The notes: generated by a model not told the origin, from the sequence alone. 39,022 nucleotides of DNA from CAZYMF01 sp964648215 (GCA_964648215.1 CAZYMF010000022.1:1-39022); one strand, 5' to 3'; shown: positions 25,332 through 33,776, counted from the first letter of the stretch. Numbers and translations: made by a program.

Positions 25332-26039
25332 TTAGGCTTCGAGCTCGTCGTAGTGGGCGAGCTTGGTGAGCTTGTCGAAATCGGTAATGGTGATGTCGCG
25401 CCGGTCGACGCTGATCGCATGGCGCTGCTTCAGCTTGCCCAGCAGGCGAATCGCCGTCTCCGTGGAGACGCCGATCATCTCGGCGAGCTCGCGTCGGGTG
25501 TAGCTCAGCTGCAGCTGGTGCCCCGAAGTGGCCTCGCCGCTGGCGCGCGCCAGCTGGACCAGCAGGCCGGCGAGCCGGCTCTCCGCGCCCTTGAGGGCCA
25601 GGTCGCGCACCTTGCGGCGCGCGCCCGCCAGCTCGGTGCTGAGCGCGGCGATCAACTTCACGCCCATCATCGGGTGCGTCTGGAGGAACTTCACCAGGCG
25701 ATCGCGGGGAATGAAGTTGATCTGCGCCTCGGTGAGGGTCTCGGCGGAAACGCTCAGGTGCGGGCTGTCGTCGAGCGACAGCTCTCCCAGGACGGCACCG
25801 GGACCCGCCACTTCCAAGATGTGCTCGCGACTGAAGCGGTCGGAGTGGAACAGCTTCACGGCACCGTGGCACAGCAGGTACAGGCCAGAGGCCGGATTCC
25901 CCTCGCTGAAGACGACTTGGTGCGGTCGATAGATTGAGCTCGAACCGGCGGCCTGAAAGTCGGGAAGCGTCTCCAGGGGAAGATCGCAGACCACTCCCAT
26001 GGACCGGACCGGACAGTTTTCGCATTGGATTTTTCGCAC
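25332..26039 (-). CDS. Crp/Fnr-family regulator with candidate Fe-S cysteines
   Basis: This 235-residue protein has an N-terminal extension with C6, C9 and C18 (CENCPVR...C), a cyclic-nucleotide-fold beta-roll and a C-terminal winged helix. The recognition helix is STETAIRLLGKL, with the family Glu and Arg but Ile in place of FNR's Ser. The only other cysteine is C57 in the beta-roll (YLLCHG). Four cysteines in total, three N-terminal, recall FNR (Cys20/23/29/122) though the spacing differs, so an Fe-S or redox sensor is plausible. GTG 26039 has ribosome site GAGGTGAG. It is divergent from the CBS-NtrC pair and lies just upstream of the tetR-cytochrome run. Confidence 0.87.
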   Translation of the reverse strand: MRKIQCENCPVRSMGVVCDLPLETLPDFQAAGSSSIYRPHQVVFSEGNPASGLYLLCHGAVKLFHSDRFSREHILEVAGPGAVLGELSLDDSPHLSVSAETLTEAQINFIPRDRLVKFLQTHPMMGVKLIAALSTELAGARRKVRDLALKGAESRLAGLLVQLARASGEATSGHQLQLSYTRRELAEMIGVSTETAIRLLGKLKQRHAISVDRRDITITDFDKLTKLAHYDELEA

Positions 26040-26211
26040 TAGCTCACCTCGATATCAGCCCATACACCAGGATGAGGCCCCTCTGCCAGAGAAGTGCCCC
26101 TTATTTCTTAGCGCAGGGCGCCGCCTTCCGAAAGTCGGGAAGCCGGGGCTGCGCAACGTCGCGGATTTCCCCCATCTCCGAGAAATCGCGGGTACCTGGG
26201 CAGGGAAGCGC

Positions 26212-26697
26212 ATGTCGGCACGCAACTTGGAGTCGCGCCGGGCGATGCTGGTGCGCGACGTGATGACCAAAGATGCCCTGACGCTCGACGCGTCGGACAA
26301 CCTTGATCTGGCGGACGATTTGATGCGTCTCGGCCGCATCCGCCACATGCCGATCGTCGCCGGGGGATCCCTGGTCGGCATCCTGTCGCAGCGGGACCTC
26401 TTCCGGGCGGCGATCTCGTCGATCCTCAAGTTCCGCACCTCGACGGAGCGGGAGTGGCTGGCCAAGATCCCCATCCGCGAGGTCATGACCCAGCAGGTGT
26501 TCACCGTCGCCCCGACCACTCCCCTGCGGGAGGCGGTGGAGGCCATGCTGGAGAAACGAATCGGCTGCTTGCCGGTGGTGGAGGACGGGACGCTGCTCGG
26601 TCTGCTCAGCGAGACCGATTGCCTGCGGCATCTCGGCCGGCTGCTGGACATCTCGCAAACCAAGGCCGACCTTCCGGAGCTGCCGTCTCCGGACTGA
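26212..26697 (+). CDS. Tandem CBS-domain protein
   Basis: This 161-residue protein has two CBS motifs: VRDVMTKDALTLDASDNL...HMPIV (about 13-70) and IREVMTQQVFTVAPTTPL...CLPVV (about 85-140). Such pairs form a Bateman module that binds adenosyl ligands (AMP, ATP, SAM) and acts as an energy sensor. No enzymatic domain is attached. ATG 26212 follows AGGGAAG; ATG 26245 is possible. It is followed after 13 bp by the NtrC-type regulator, so they are probably co-transcribed. A related CBS protein is at 30665-31285. Confidence 0.85.
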   Translation: MSARNLESRRAMLVRDVMTKDALTLDASDNLDLADDLMRLGRIRHMPIVAGGSLVGILSQRDLFRAAISSILKFRTSTEREWLAKIPIREVMTQQVFTVAPTTPLREAVEAMLEKRIGCLPVVEDGTLLGLLSETDCLRHLGRLLDISQTKADLPELPSPD

Positions 26698-26710
26698 GGG
26701 CTTAGCTGCG

Positions 26711-28123
26711 GTGGACTTGCCTCTCGACGATCTCGGCATGGTGCCCGCAGAGAAGACCCGTGTAACCGGCACGATCCTGGTGGCCGAGGACGAGCTGGCG
26801 ATCCGCGAGAGCCTGGCCGAGGTGCTGCGCGAAGACGGTCACCGTGTGACCTGTGTCTCCGACGGGAGCGCGGCGATCACCGTCCTCGACACGCAGGAGT
26901 TCGACCTGGTGATCTCCGACCTGCGCATGCCGGGCGCCGACGGCCTCGCCGTCTTGCGACACGTGACCGAAGTCGCCCCGCAGACCTCGGTGTTGTTGAT
27001 GACGGCGTACGCGACGCTCGACACCGCGGTCGAGGCGCTGCGCTGCGGCGCGCACGACTACCTTCCCAAGCCGCTCATCTTCGAAGACGTGCTGCACAAG
27101 GTCGGCTACCTGCTGCGCTATCGGCAACTGGCGTGGGAGAACGACATCCTGCGCGGCGAGCTCGAGGAACGCTACGATCTCGATGTGCTGCTCGGTCAGT
27201 CCGCGGCGATGCGCGAGGTGTTCGAGGCCGCGCGGGCGGCGGCGCGGGTGGCCAGCCCGGTGCTGATCGCCGGAGAGCCGGGCGTCGGTCACGAGGTGGT
27301 GGCGCGGGCGGTGCACCGTTTCAGCCCGCGTCGCGACGGGGTGTTCCTGCGTCTGGACTGTGCCGCCGCCGGCGAGCTCGAGAGTCGGATGTTCGGTCAT
27401 CTGCGCGGCACCTTTGCCGGCGCGGTGAGCACCGAGGAGGGGTTGCTGGCCCGCGCCACGGGAGGGACGCTGCTCCTCGAGCACGTCGGCTACCTGCCTG
27501 CCGCCATTCAGGACCGGTTGCAGCGCGTCATCGAGACGGGCGAGATCGTGCCGATCGGTGCGAACGCACCGATGCGCATCGATGTCCGGCTGATCGCGAC
27601 GGCGGAGACCGACCTCCTGGCGGCGGTGGACGGCGGGCGCTTTCGCACCGACCTCTACTACCGGCTGCAGTCGTCGTTGATCCAGATTCCCCCGTTGCGC
27701 CAACGGCGTGAGGATATCCCGGGATTGGTGAACCACTTCGTGCGCCTCTACAACAGCCACCTGAAACGCAACGTGCGCGGCGTCGAGCCGGCGGCGCTGG
27801 TGCGCCTGATGGAGTTCCCCTGGCACGGCAACGTGCGCGCTCTCAGGAATGCGATCGAGTACGCCATGATCGGCAACAGCGGCGAATGGATCGGCCTGGA
27901 AAACCTGCCGCACCTGCCGTGCGGCGCTGTGCCCGTCGGTGGCATGGGCAACTTGCGCGAGGGCCTGCGCGCCTACGAGCGGACACACATCGAGGCGGTG
28001 CTGGCCGAGGTGGGACAGGACAAGCGCGCCGCGGCGCGGCGGCTCGGGGTGTCGCTCTCGTCTCTCTACCGCAAGATCGCCGAGCTCGGCATCCCGAACC
28101 GTCCGCTCGTCGAGGCCGAGTAG
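26711..28123 (+). CDS. NtrC-type response regulator with degenerate AAA+ domain
   Basis: This 470-residue protein comprises a receiver (acidic pair ED 26-27, phospho-acceptor D70, T98, K120), an AAA+ domain (~160-395) and a Fis-type helix-turn-helix (~425-460, RAAARRLGVSLSSLYRKI). The receiver and DNA-binding parts look intact. The ATPase is not: Walker A reads GEPGVGHE (the Lys is H194), Walker B ends LLEH (257-258) instead of LDE, and the sigma54-contact loop GAFTGA is GTFAGA (233-238). It probably does not hydrolyse ATP or remodel sigma54 holoenzyme. It may act as a phosphorylation-controlled sigma70-type activator or repressor, as known for HupR and Rhodobacter NtrC. GTG 26711 is preceded by GAGGG. 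No sensor kinase is nearby. Confidence 0.9.
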   Translation: MDLPLDDLGMVPAEKTRVTGTILVAEDELAIRESLAEVLREDGHRVTCVSDGSAAITVLDTQEFDLVISDLRMPGADGLAVLRHVTEVAPQTSVLLMTAYATLDTAVEALRCGAHDYLPKPLIFEDVLHKVGYLLRYRQLAWENDILRGELEERYDLDVLLGQSAAMREVFEAARAAARVASPVLIAGEPGVGHEVVARAVHRFSPRRDGVFLRLDCAAAGELESRMFGHLRGTFAGAVSTEEGLLARATGGTLLLEHVGYLPAAIQDRLQRVIETGEIVPIGANAPMRIDVRLIATAETDLLAAVDGGRFRTDLYYRLQSSLIQIPPLRQRREDIPGLVNHFVRLYNSHLKRNVRGVEPAALVRLMEFPWHGNVRALRNAIEYAMIGNSGEWIGLENLPHLPCGAVPVGGMGNLREGLRAYERTHIEAVLAEVGQDKRAAARRLGVSLSSLYRKIAELGIPNRPLVEAE

Positions 28124-28140
28124 TGTTCGCGGGACGGCAG

Positions 28141-28208
28141 GTTGTTGGGTCATTAGGTTGTTCGTTGTTAGTTGGACAGCCGAACGACCTAACAACCTAA
28201 CAACGAAC
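28141..28208. repeat. Inverted TTGTT/AACAA periodic array
   Basis: GTTCGTTGTTAG (28160-28171) and CTAACAACGAAC (28197-28208) form a perfect 12-bp inverted repeat. They are embedded in further degenerate TAGGTTG-like units on the left and CCTAACAA units on the right; the period is 7 on the left and 8 on the right. It lies between the convergent NtrC-like and flavin-reductase genes and can form a long hairpin. Confidence 0.8.
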
Positions 28209-28223
28209 ACCCTCCCGACGACA

Positions 28224-28727
28224 CTAACCGCCGTAGAAGACCTTCTCGCCGAGATCGCGCATCGCCAGCGTGGCGTCGTCGGGGCGGCCCTCCGGCTGCC
28301 GGCTGACCACCGCCTCGGTCACCTCGCCGACGAAGATCGAGTGATCGCCGCGTTGGATGATGTCCACCAGCTTGCACTCGACGGCGGCGTTGGCGCACTC
28401 GAGCAGCGGCGCCCCGTTGCGACCAGCGCGGAAGGGCTCGCCGCCGATGGTGTTGCCGTCCCGCTCCAGCGACTTGAAGAACTTGAAGGCCACGCCCGCG
28501 TGCTCCTTGCCGAGGAAGTTGAGGGCAAAGGTGCGCTGCTGCTCGATGATGGCGTGCGCCCCGGAGTCGGTCTTGACGCCGATCGCGACCAGCGGCGGTT
28601 CGAACGAAGCCTGCGTGACCCAGTTGACCGTGGCGGCGGCAATGCTGCCGTCGGCGCCCTCGGCGGTGAGAACGTAGATCCCATAGGGAATCATGCGCAG
28701 GGCGGTTTTCTTCACATTCGCATCCAT
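28224..28727 (-). CDS. Flavin reductase-like FMN-binding protein
   Basis: This 167-residue protein has a split-barrel flavin-reductase domain: IPYGIYVLTAEGADGSIAAATVNWVTQASFEPPLVAIGV (about 13-52), then FALNFLGKEH. A late GDHSIFVGEV strand is also typical. Members bind FMN and supply reduced flavin to a monooxygenase or reduce other acceptors; no partner gene is adjacent. The family also includes rubredoxin-coupled oxidoreductases. ATG 28727 follows AAAGGAG. It is convergent with the NtrC-like gene across a periodic hairpin. Confidence 0.9.
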   Translation of the reverse strand: MDANVKKTALRMIPYGIYVLTAEGADGSIAAATVNWVTQASFEPPLVAIGVKTDSGAHAIIEQQRTFALNFLGKEHAGVAFKFFKSLERDGNTIGGEPFRAGRNGAPLLECANAAVECKLVDIIQRGDHSIFVGEVTEAVVSRQPEGRPDDATLAMRDLGEKVFYGG

Positions 28728-28853
28728 GTGCGACTCCTTTCGACTCCAGGGTTGTGTGCCCTCTCCCTACAGAATCGCAGCCGCCGTGGCTAGGCTTGCG
28801 CAGGGAGAAGGCACCGGGTGAGTCACGTGTCCCCGGCGTGAAGTGGAGATGAG

Positions 28854-29666
28854 TCACCCGGGGGAGCGACCCACGGCCGCACGGGGCGAACCCCTCGTCT
28901 CGTTGCGGTCGCCGCGGCCGAGCTCGGCGCGGATGGCGCGCGCGCGGGCTTCGAGGGGCGCCGCTTCCGCCGCTCGCGGGCTGCGCCGGAGCAGGGCGGC
29001 GTAGTTGTCGAGCACCGCCGCCACCTGGGCCGAGCGCGGTCCGAAGGCCTTCTCGTCGATCTTCAGCGCGCGGCCGTAGAGCGGCTCGGCGTCGGCGTAG
29101 CGGCCCTGGGCGGCATAGACCAGCGCCAGGTTGTTGAGCGCCGCGGCCACCTCGGGACGATCCGGCCCGAGCGCCCGCTCGCGGAGGGCCAGCGACCGCT
29201 TGGCCAGACTCTCCGCCTCCTCGTAGCGCCCCTGCTCGCGGGCACTCTCCGCCAGATTGGCGAGCGTGGTGGCGACGTAGAGATGATTGGCGCCGAGCGC
29301 GCGCTCCTGAATGGCCAGCGCGCGGCGGTCGAGCGGCTCGGCTTCCGCGTAGCGATGCCGTGCCCGATACACGGCGCTCAGGTTGTTCAGACTGGTCGCC
29401 AGGCGGGCGTCGCCCGGGCGGAAGTGCTCGGCCTGCTTGATCGCGTCGTTGAACAGCCGCCCCGCTTCCTGGTAGCGGCCTTGCTCGAAGGCGATCTTGC
29501 CGGCATCGTTGGCCTGTTGCCAGGCGGCGTCCGCGGCCGTCAGCGGGTAAACGGCCTGCTTGTGGCCGGCGCAGCCGAAGGGTGCCAGTACGAGAGCGAG
29601 GACCCACGCCGCCATCACGGCGGCCGGCCCGCGATCCTGCCGTCGACGTGTTCGTCTCTCCGGCAT
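28854..29666 (-). CDS. TPR lipoprotein
   Basis: This 270-residue protein has a lipoprotein signal (basic n-region, hydrophobic stretch, lipobox APFGC with C32). Next are about four kinesin-light-chain-like TPR units of ~42 residues: repeats of LGxxHxxVAxxLxNLAxxxRxQGRYxEAE and variants. TPRs bind partner proteins at the membrane; no partner is identifiable. The ATG at 29666 is just before the SDR stop, so the two genes abut and are likely co-transcribed. An internal Met at residue 18 is the alternative start. The C-terminal 30 residues are Arg/Gly-rich. Confidence 0.8.
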   Translation of the reverse strand: MPERRTRRRQDRGPAAVMAAWVLALVLAPFGCAGHKQAVYPLTAADAAWQQANDAGKIAFEQGRYQEAGRLFNDAIKQAEHFRPGDARLATSLNNLSAVYRARHRYAEAEPLDRRALAIQERALGANHLYVATTLANLAESAREQGRYEEAESLAKRSLALRERALGPDRPEVAAALNNLALVYAAQGRYADAEPLYGRALKIDEKAFGPRSAQVAAVLDNYAALLRRSPRAAEAAPLEARARAIRAELGRGDRNETRGSPRAAVGRSPG

Positions 29667-29668
29667 CC

Positions 29669-30463
29669 TCAGCGCTCCGGCGGCAGGAACTGGCTGAAAA
29701 GAGGGGCCAGATCGGGCCCCTTGCGGATGGTGTGGCCGCCGTCCACGCCGAGGACCTGGCCGGTGACCCAGTCGGCCTCGTCGCTGAGCAGGAAGGCCAC
29801 GGCGCCGGCGATATCGTCGACGGCGCCGAGCCGCGACACCGGCATGCAGCGCAGATACTCGGCCACCGCCTCGTCGCTCGAGGTCAGCGGCACGGCCAGA
29901 TCCGTCTTCACCAGGCCGGGCATCACCGCGTTGACGCGAATGCCGTGCTCGCCGAGGTCGTCGGCGGCGCAACGGGTGAGCATGTTGACGGCCGCCTTGG
30001 AGGCGCAGTAGGCGCTCATCCAGCGGTGGGTGAGGGCCCCGGCGATCGAGGAGATGTTGACGATGCTGCCGCCGCCGGCCGCCTTCATCGCTCGCGCCTC
30101 GGCGTGCATGCTGCGAAAGACGCCGAGCAGATTGGTGTCGATGGTCTGCAGAAACTCGGCGCTGGTGGCGTTGAGAACGTTGCCGATCGAGCCGACTCCC
30201 GCCGCGTTCACGGCCAGCCGCAGCGGCCCCAGCCGCTCGCCGGCCGCTGCCACCGCCGCGTCGACCGACTCGTCACTGGTCACGTCGCAGGCCACCCACG
30301 CCGCGGGTTTGCCCAGTGCCCGAGCCGCCTCCTGCAACACCTCCGTGCGCCGCCCCCCGATCATCACCCGGCCGCCGCCGGCGACGATGGCGCGGGCGCA
30401 AGCCAGCCCAATCCCCGTCCCGCCGCCGGTCACGAACGCGACCTTGCCATCGAATCGACCCAT
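29669..30463 (-). CDS. Short-chain dehydrogenase/reductase (SDR)
   Basis: This 264-residue classical SDR has the Rossmann NAD(P) motif TGGGTGIG (about 12-19), NAAG (about 85), catalytic Ser in NISSIAG and YCASK (Tyr-x3-Lys), then PGLVKTDL. It resembles FabG-like and alcohol/steroid dehydrogenases; the substrate is undetermined. The R-R after GG (IGGRR) at the end of beta-2 suggests NADP(H). Start ATG 30463 has a strong GGGAGGGAG; an in-frame GTG five codons upstream is less likely. The TPR lipoprotein follows immediately. Confidence 0.92.
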   Translation of the reverse strand: MGRFDGKVAFVTGGGTGIGLACARAIVAGGGRVMIGGRRTEVLQEAARALGKPAAWVACDVTSDESVDAAVAAAGERLGPLRLAVNAAGVGSIGNVLNATSAEFLQTIDTNLLGVFRSMHAEARAMKAAGGGSIVNISSIAGALTHRWMSAYCASKAAVNMLTRCAADDLGEHGIRVNAVMPGLVKTDLAVPLTSSDEAVAEYLRCMPVSRLGAVDDIAGAVAFLLSDEADWVTGQVLGVDGGHTIRKGPDLAPLFSQFLPPER

Positions 30464-30664
30464 GGATCTCCCTCCCACCGAGATTCACGGGATTATACGA
30501 ACGGTGTTCCCCGATTCCTAGATGTAAGATGCATCGGGCTGCCGGCCGTGGGTTGCGAAGGTCGTCGTGATTCGCCGGCGCCCGGCACGGTTGCTGCTCG
30601 CTTGCCAGGTATGAGGGAGGCCGATGCCGAGCATCGTCTGCGGCGTCTGAAGTGAGAGGAGGCC

Positions 30665-31285
30665 ATGACCGTTCGCACCTGGATGACTCCGGATCCGCAA
30701 ACCGTCGGCCCGCAGGACTCGCTCGCCGTGGCGCAGGAGAAGATGGCCCACGGCCGCTTTCGCCGCTTACCGGTGGTGGACGCGTCGGGGGCAATGATCG
30801 GGATTCTGACCGAGCGCGACCTGCGCCAGCACGTCGGCTATCTGCCGACGACGCACGTCAACGCGGCCATGAACGAGAAGGTGCTGACCATCGGCCCCGA
30901 CGAGCCGATCGAGTCGGCGGCGGCCCTCATGCTGGAACGGAAGATCGGCGGCCTGCCGGTGGTGGCCAAGGACGGGAAGCTGCTCGGTATCGTCACCGTC
31001 ACCGATCTGTTGCAGGGACTTCTGCACAACGTCGGCGGCAGCGACGACACGAGCGGGCGGATCGACATCCGACTGGCGAGCCCGGAGCAGACCGTGGCGG
31101 GGGCGGTGCAGGCGCTCGAGTCCGCCGGTGCCATCATCCTCGGCCTCGGCACACAGCGCTCCGTCGCCGCAGCGGAACGGACGTTCTACGTGCGCCTCCT
31201 GGCCCCCGACCTGGCACCGTTGGCCGAGCTGCTGCGACAGCAGGGCTATGCCGTGCTGGCGGTGCACCCGCCTCAGGCGGCATGA
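30665..31285 (+). CDS. CBS-pair protein with C-terminal ACT-like domain (AcuB-like)
   Basis: This 206-residue protein has two CBS motifs (VRTWMTPDPQTVGPQDSL...RLPVV and VNAAMNEKVLTIGPDEPI...GLPVV) in residues 1-120. An ACT-like beta-alpha domain follows at ~135-200. This is the AcuB layout, a putative nucleotide- or amino-acid-sensing module; targets are unknown. GAGAGGAGG precedes the ATG. It is followed by a cupin gene on the same strand after 21 bp and is paralogous to the CBS protein at 26212. Confidence 0.87.
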   Translation: MTVRTWMTPDPQTVGPQDSLAVAQEKMAHGRFRRLPVVDASGAMIGILTERDLRQHVGYLPTTHVNAAMNEKVLTIGPDEPIESAAALMLERKIGGLPVVAKDGKLLGIVTVTDLLQGLLHNVGGSDDTSGRIDIRLASPEQTVAGAVQALESAGAIILGLGTQRSVAAAERTFYVRLLAPDLAPLAELLRQQGYAVLAVHPPQAA

Positions 31286-31306
31286 CGGAGCGAGAAGGGA
31301 GCCGCG

Positions 31307-31684
31307 ATGAGCTTCTTCGAGGTGAAACGGTTACCGGTGCAGGAGGTGCTCCCGGGGATCGAGCTGCGGTCGGTGAATCTCGAGAACGTGATGATGAGCT
31401 TCGTCGACTACGCGGCCGGCTCGGAGGTGCCGACGCACGAGCACCGCCACGAGCAGATCACCTACGTGCTGGAAGGCACGCTCGAGGTCGCCGTCGGCGA
31501 CGAACGGCGACTGCTCGGCCCGGGCCAGGGCGTCCGCATCCCGCCCTACACCGACCACAGCTCGCGACCGGTGCAGGGCCCGGCCAAGGCGCTCGACGCC
31601 TGGTCGCCGGTGCCGCACCGGCTCAAGGTCGAAGCCCCGACCGCGCTCGGCGAAGAGGTCCCGGTCGAAGACGAGGGCGCGTGA
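31307..31684 (+). CDS. Small cupin-domain protein
   Basis: This 125-residue single-domain cupin has metal-binding motif 1 (VPTHEHRHEQITYVLEG, about 41-57) and a shortened motif 2 (PGQGVRIPPYTDHS) carrying the last His. A mononuclear metal site (Fe, Mn or Zn) is likely. Members include sugar-phosphate isomerases, dioxygenases and sensory cupins, and the sequence does not decide among them. It is probably co-transcribed with the preceding CBS-ACT gene; GAGAAGGGAG precedes ATG 31307. Confidence 0.88.
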   Translation: MSFFEVKRLPVQEVLPGIELRSVNLENVMMSFVDYAAGSEVPTHEHRHEQITYVLEGTLEVAVGDERRLLGPGQGVRIPPYTDHSSRPVQGPAKALDAWSPVPHRLKVEAPTALGEEVPVEDEGA

Positions 31685-31690
31685 CCACCT

Positions 31691-31728
31691 GATCCTAGGA
31701 TGAGGATCCTCGGCCCCCGGGCCAGAGG
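31691..31728. terminator. GC-rich hairpins between convergent genes
   Basis: GATCCT (31691-31696) / AGGATC (31703-31708) is followed by CCTCGGCCC (31708-31716) / GGGCC-A-GAGG (31719-31728), a tight GC stem with a one-base bulge. They lie between the convergent cupin and enoyl-CoA hydratase genes. There is no U-run, so intrinsic termination is uncertain. Confidence 0.35.
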
Positions 31729-31844
31729 CCTGTGCCACCGGGAAGACGCGCCGAGACGGGGACCGACTGGGGCTGTTGGTATTGGTTTCCAGCCTGTCCC
31801 GGAGGAGTCGGCTCAACCTCCCCACACCCGCCGCGTCTTGCGCG

Positions 31845-32672
31845 CTACCTCCCGGTGAAGCGCGGCGGGCGGCGCTGCACGAACGAGGCGACGCCTTCGC
31901 GAAAATCCTCGGTGCCGAAGCTGGCGACCATCTCGGTGTCGGCCTCGTGAATCGAGGCGCCGAGATCGGTGAACAGGTCGCCGTAGAGCTGCCGTTTCAT
32001 GATGCGAATGGAGCGTGGCGAGCAGAGCTTGGCCAGCTCCGCGGCGCGCTCGCGCACCACTGACAGCAGCTCGTCGTGCGGGACGATGCGGTTGATGAGG
32101 CCCATGCCGAGCGCTTCCTGGGCGTCGATGATGCGGCCGGAGTAGAGCAGGTCGCAGGCGTTGTGCATGCCGACCAGCCGCGGTAGCAACCAGGCGCTGC
32201 CGTGCTCCGCCACCAGCCCGCGGCGCGAGAAGATGGTGCCGAAGCGAGCGCGGTCGGAGGCGATGCGCATGTCGTAGTAGAGCATGTAGGAAAGGCCGAG
32301 GCCGACGGCGATGCCATTGACGGCGGCGATCACCGGCTTGCGCAGCCCGAGCGGATAGCTGTACTCGCCGCGTAGCGCCGCCGGCACCGAGGTGTCGGCC
32401 TCGACGTGCAGCGCCGGGTCGGCGCCGGCCATCGCCCCCTCGCCGCCCTTCTGCACCGCCTGCAACATGTCCATGTCGGCCCCGGCGCAGTAGCCCTTGC
32501 CGGCGCCGGTGACGACGATGACGCGGACCTCCTCGTCACGGTCGGCTTGGAAGATAGCGTGGCGCACCTCCGCGCCCATGCGCATCGTCCACGCGTTCAG
32601 CCGGTCCGGCCGATTCAACGTGACGGTGGCGATGCGATCGCTGACATCGTAGAGGATCTGTTCGTAGCTCAT
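31845..32672 (-). CDS. Enoyl-CoA hydratase/isomerase family protein
   Basis: This 275-residue crotonase-fold protein has an oxyanion-hole strand GAGKGYCAGADM (about 57-68) and a second segment NGIAVGLGLSYMLYYDMRIAS. LVAEHGSAWLLPRLVG supplies the catalytic Glu position of hydratases. The C-terminal helix ends SFVQRRPPRF, typical of the family. It acts on acyl-CoA in beta-oxidation or a related pathway. The spacing of the acidic residues does not separate hydratase from isomerase. AAAGGG precedes the ATG. Confidence 0.92.
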   Translation of the reverse strand: MSYEQILYDVSDRIATVTLNRPDRLNAWTMRMGAEVRHAIFQADRDEEVRVIVVTGAGKGYCAGADMDMLQAVQKGGEGAMAGADPALHVEADTSVPAALRGEYSYPLGLRKPVIAAVNGIAVGLGLSYMLYYDMRIASDRARFGTIFSRRGLVAEHGSAWLLPRLVGMHNACDLLYSGRIIDAQEALGMGLINRIVPHDELLSVVRERAAELAKLCSPRSIRIMKRQLYGDLFTDLGASIHEADTEMVASFGTEDFREGVASFVQRRPPRFTGR

Positions 32673-32739
32673 GCGGCACCCTTTCTCGGCTTATGGTACC
32701 CCAGCGGCTACATCGGATGCCGAGTTACTGCAAGGCGAT

Positions 32740-32820
32740 AGCTGAAAGCGGAAAGCTGAAAGCGAAAAGCGCGAGGAGTGGGGATCGGCTTTGAGCCTGC
32801 AACTTGTGGCTTGAAGCTTG
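32740..32820. repeat. Inverted heptamer array (5+5 units)
   Basis: The left arm has five heptamers starting AGC (32740, 32747, 32754, 32761, 32768). The right arm has CTTT/CCTG/CTTG units starting at 32789, 32796, 32803, 32810 and 32817. Both have an exact period of 7. The AAAGC-type left arm is inverted relative to the GCTT-type right arm. It lies between the PhzF-like gene (stop at 32826) and the enoyl-CoA hydratase gene, both on the minus strand. Confidence 0.85.
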
Positions 32821-32825
32821 GCGGA

Positions 32826-33602
32826 TCAGATCTCGATCGTCCCCTCCAGAAACGCCACGGCGTGCCCGGCGATCCAGACGCGATCGCCATGCTGCTCGCA
32901 GAACAGCTCGCCGCCGCGGCGGGAGAGCTGGCGGGCGTGCAGCACCGTCTTGCCGAGCCGCGCGGCCCAGTAGGGGACCAGCGTGCAGTGCGCCGATCCG
33001 GTGACGGGATCTTCGGGAATGCCGGCCTTCGGCGCGAAGAAGCGCGAGACGAAGTCGGTACTGTCCCCGGGGGCGGTGACGATGACGCCCGCATCGAGGG
33101 CGATCAGCTGCTGCATGTCCGGACGCAGATCGCGGATGTCACGCTCGGACGGGTAGATCGCCAGGTAATCGCGCGTGCGCCGTACCTCGGAAGGTTGCTG
33201 CCCGAGGCCGGCGAGAAGGGCGTCGGGCGTCGTGCACGGCTTCGCCTCCCAGGCGGGAAAGTCCATGCGCCATCGATCGCCGTCGCGGCTCACCGTCAGC
33301 AACCCGCTCTGCGACGAGAACGTCACCTGCTCGCGCCCGGGCTGCAGCAGACGCAGGACGACGAAGGCCGACGCCAGCGTGGCGTGGCCGCAGAGATCGA
33401 CCTCCTGCACCGGGGTGAACCAGCGCAGGGCCAAGTGGTCGCCGGCGGGGACGAAAAAGGCGGTCTCGGACAGGTTGTTCTCGGCTGCGATCGCCTGCAG
33501 CGTCTCGTCGTCGAGCCACTGCTCCAAGGGGCAGACCGCGGCGGGATTGCCGCCGAACACATTGCGAGTGAAGGCGTCGACTTGAAACAGGCGGATCTTC
33601 AC
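32826..33602 (-). CDS. PhzF-family isomerase/epimerase
   Basis: This 258-residue protein has two pseudo-symmetric halves of the diaminopimelate-epimerase fold. The catalytic Glu is in ENNLSETAFF (E46). CGHATLAS and DPVTGSAHC are the two characteristic loops of PhzF proteins. Typical members isomerise small acidic metabolites; the substrate is not inferable, and no phenazine genes are nearby. The GTG start at 33602 is chosen for the AAGGAGA site; an upstream in-frame ATG would add a leader unlike the family. Confidence 0.9.
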   Translation of the reverse strand: MKIRLFQVDAFTRNVFGGNPAAVCPLEQWLDDETLQAIAAENNLSETAFFVPAGDHLALRWFTPVQEVDLCGHATLASAFVVLRLLQPGREQVTFSSQSGLLTVSRDGDRWRMDFPAWEAKPCTTPDALLAGLGQQPSEVRRTRDYLAIYPSERDIRDLRPDMQQLIALDAGVIVTAPGDSTDFVSRFFAPKAGIPEDPVTGSAHCTLVPYWAARLGKTVLHARQLSRRGGELFCEQHGDRVWIAGHAVAFLEGTIEI

Positions 33603-33776
33603 GGTCGGTCTCCTTGTCCCGGCGAGTGCTGCGTGGGTATCTGCTCGTAACAGAGATGGTCGCGCGTCCAAAGAAGTTCGTTTCGCCGCTCGTGGGCGAC
33701 GCCGCGGCTTGACTCGTTTATCCCCGACTTGTAACCGTCACCACGCTCACGGTCGGAGACGAAAGGGGGACGAGGC

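Noticed and set aside
26121..26200. Stem-like CTTCCGA/TCGGGAAG and GATTTC/GAAATC in the Crp/CBS divergent gap
   Set aside because: Short, one with a bulge and one with a 12-base loop, no match to a known FNR half-site; too weak to call an operator or terminator.
26702..28210. Long open frame antisense to the NtrC-like gene
   Set aside because: His/Gln/Arg-rich translation with no domain; the sense gene has receiver, AAA+ and HTH domains.
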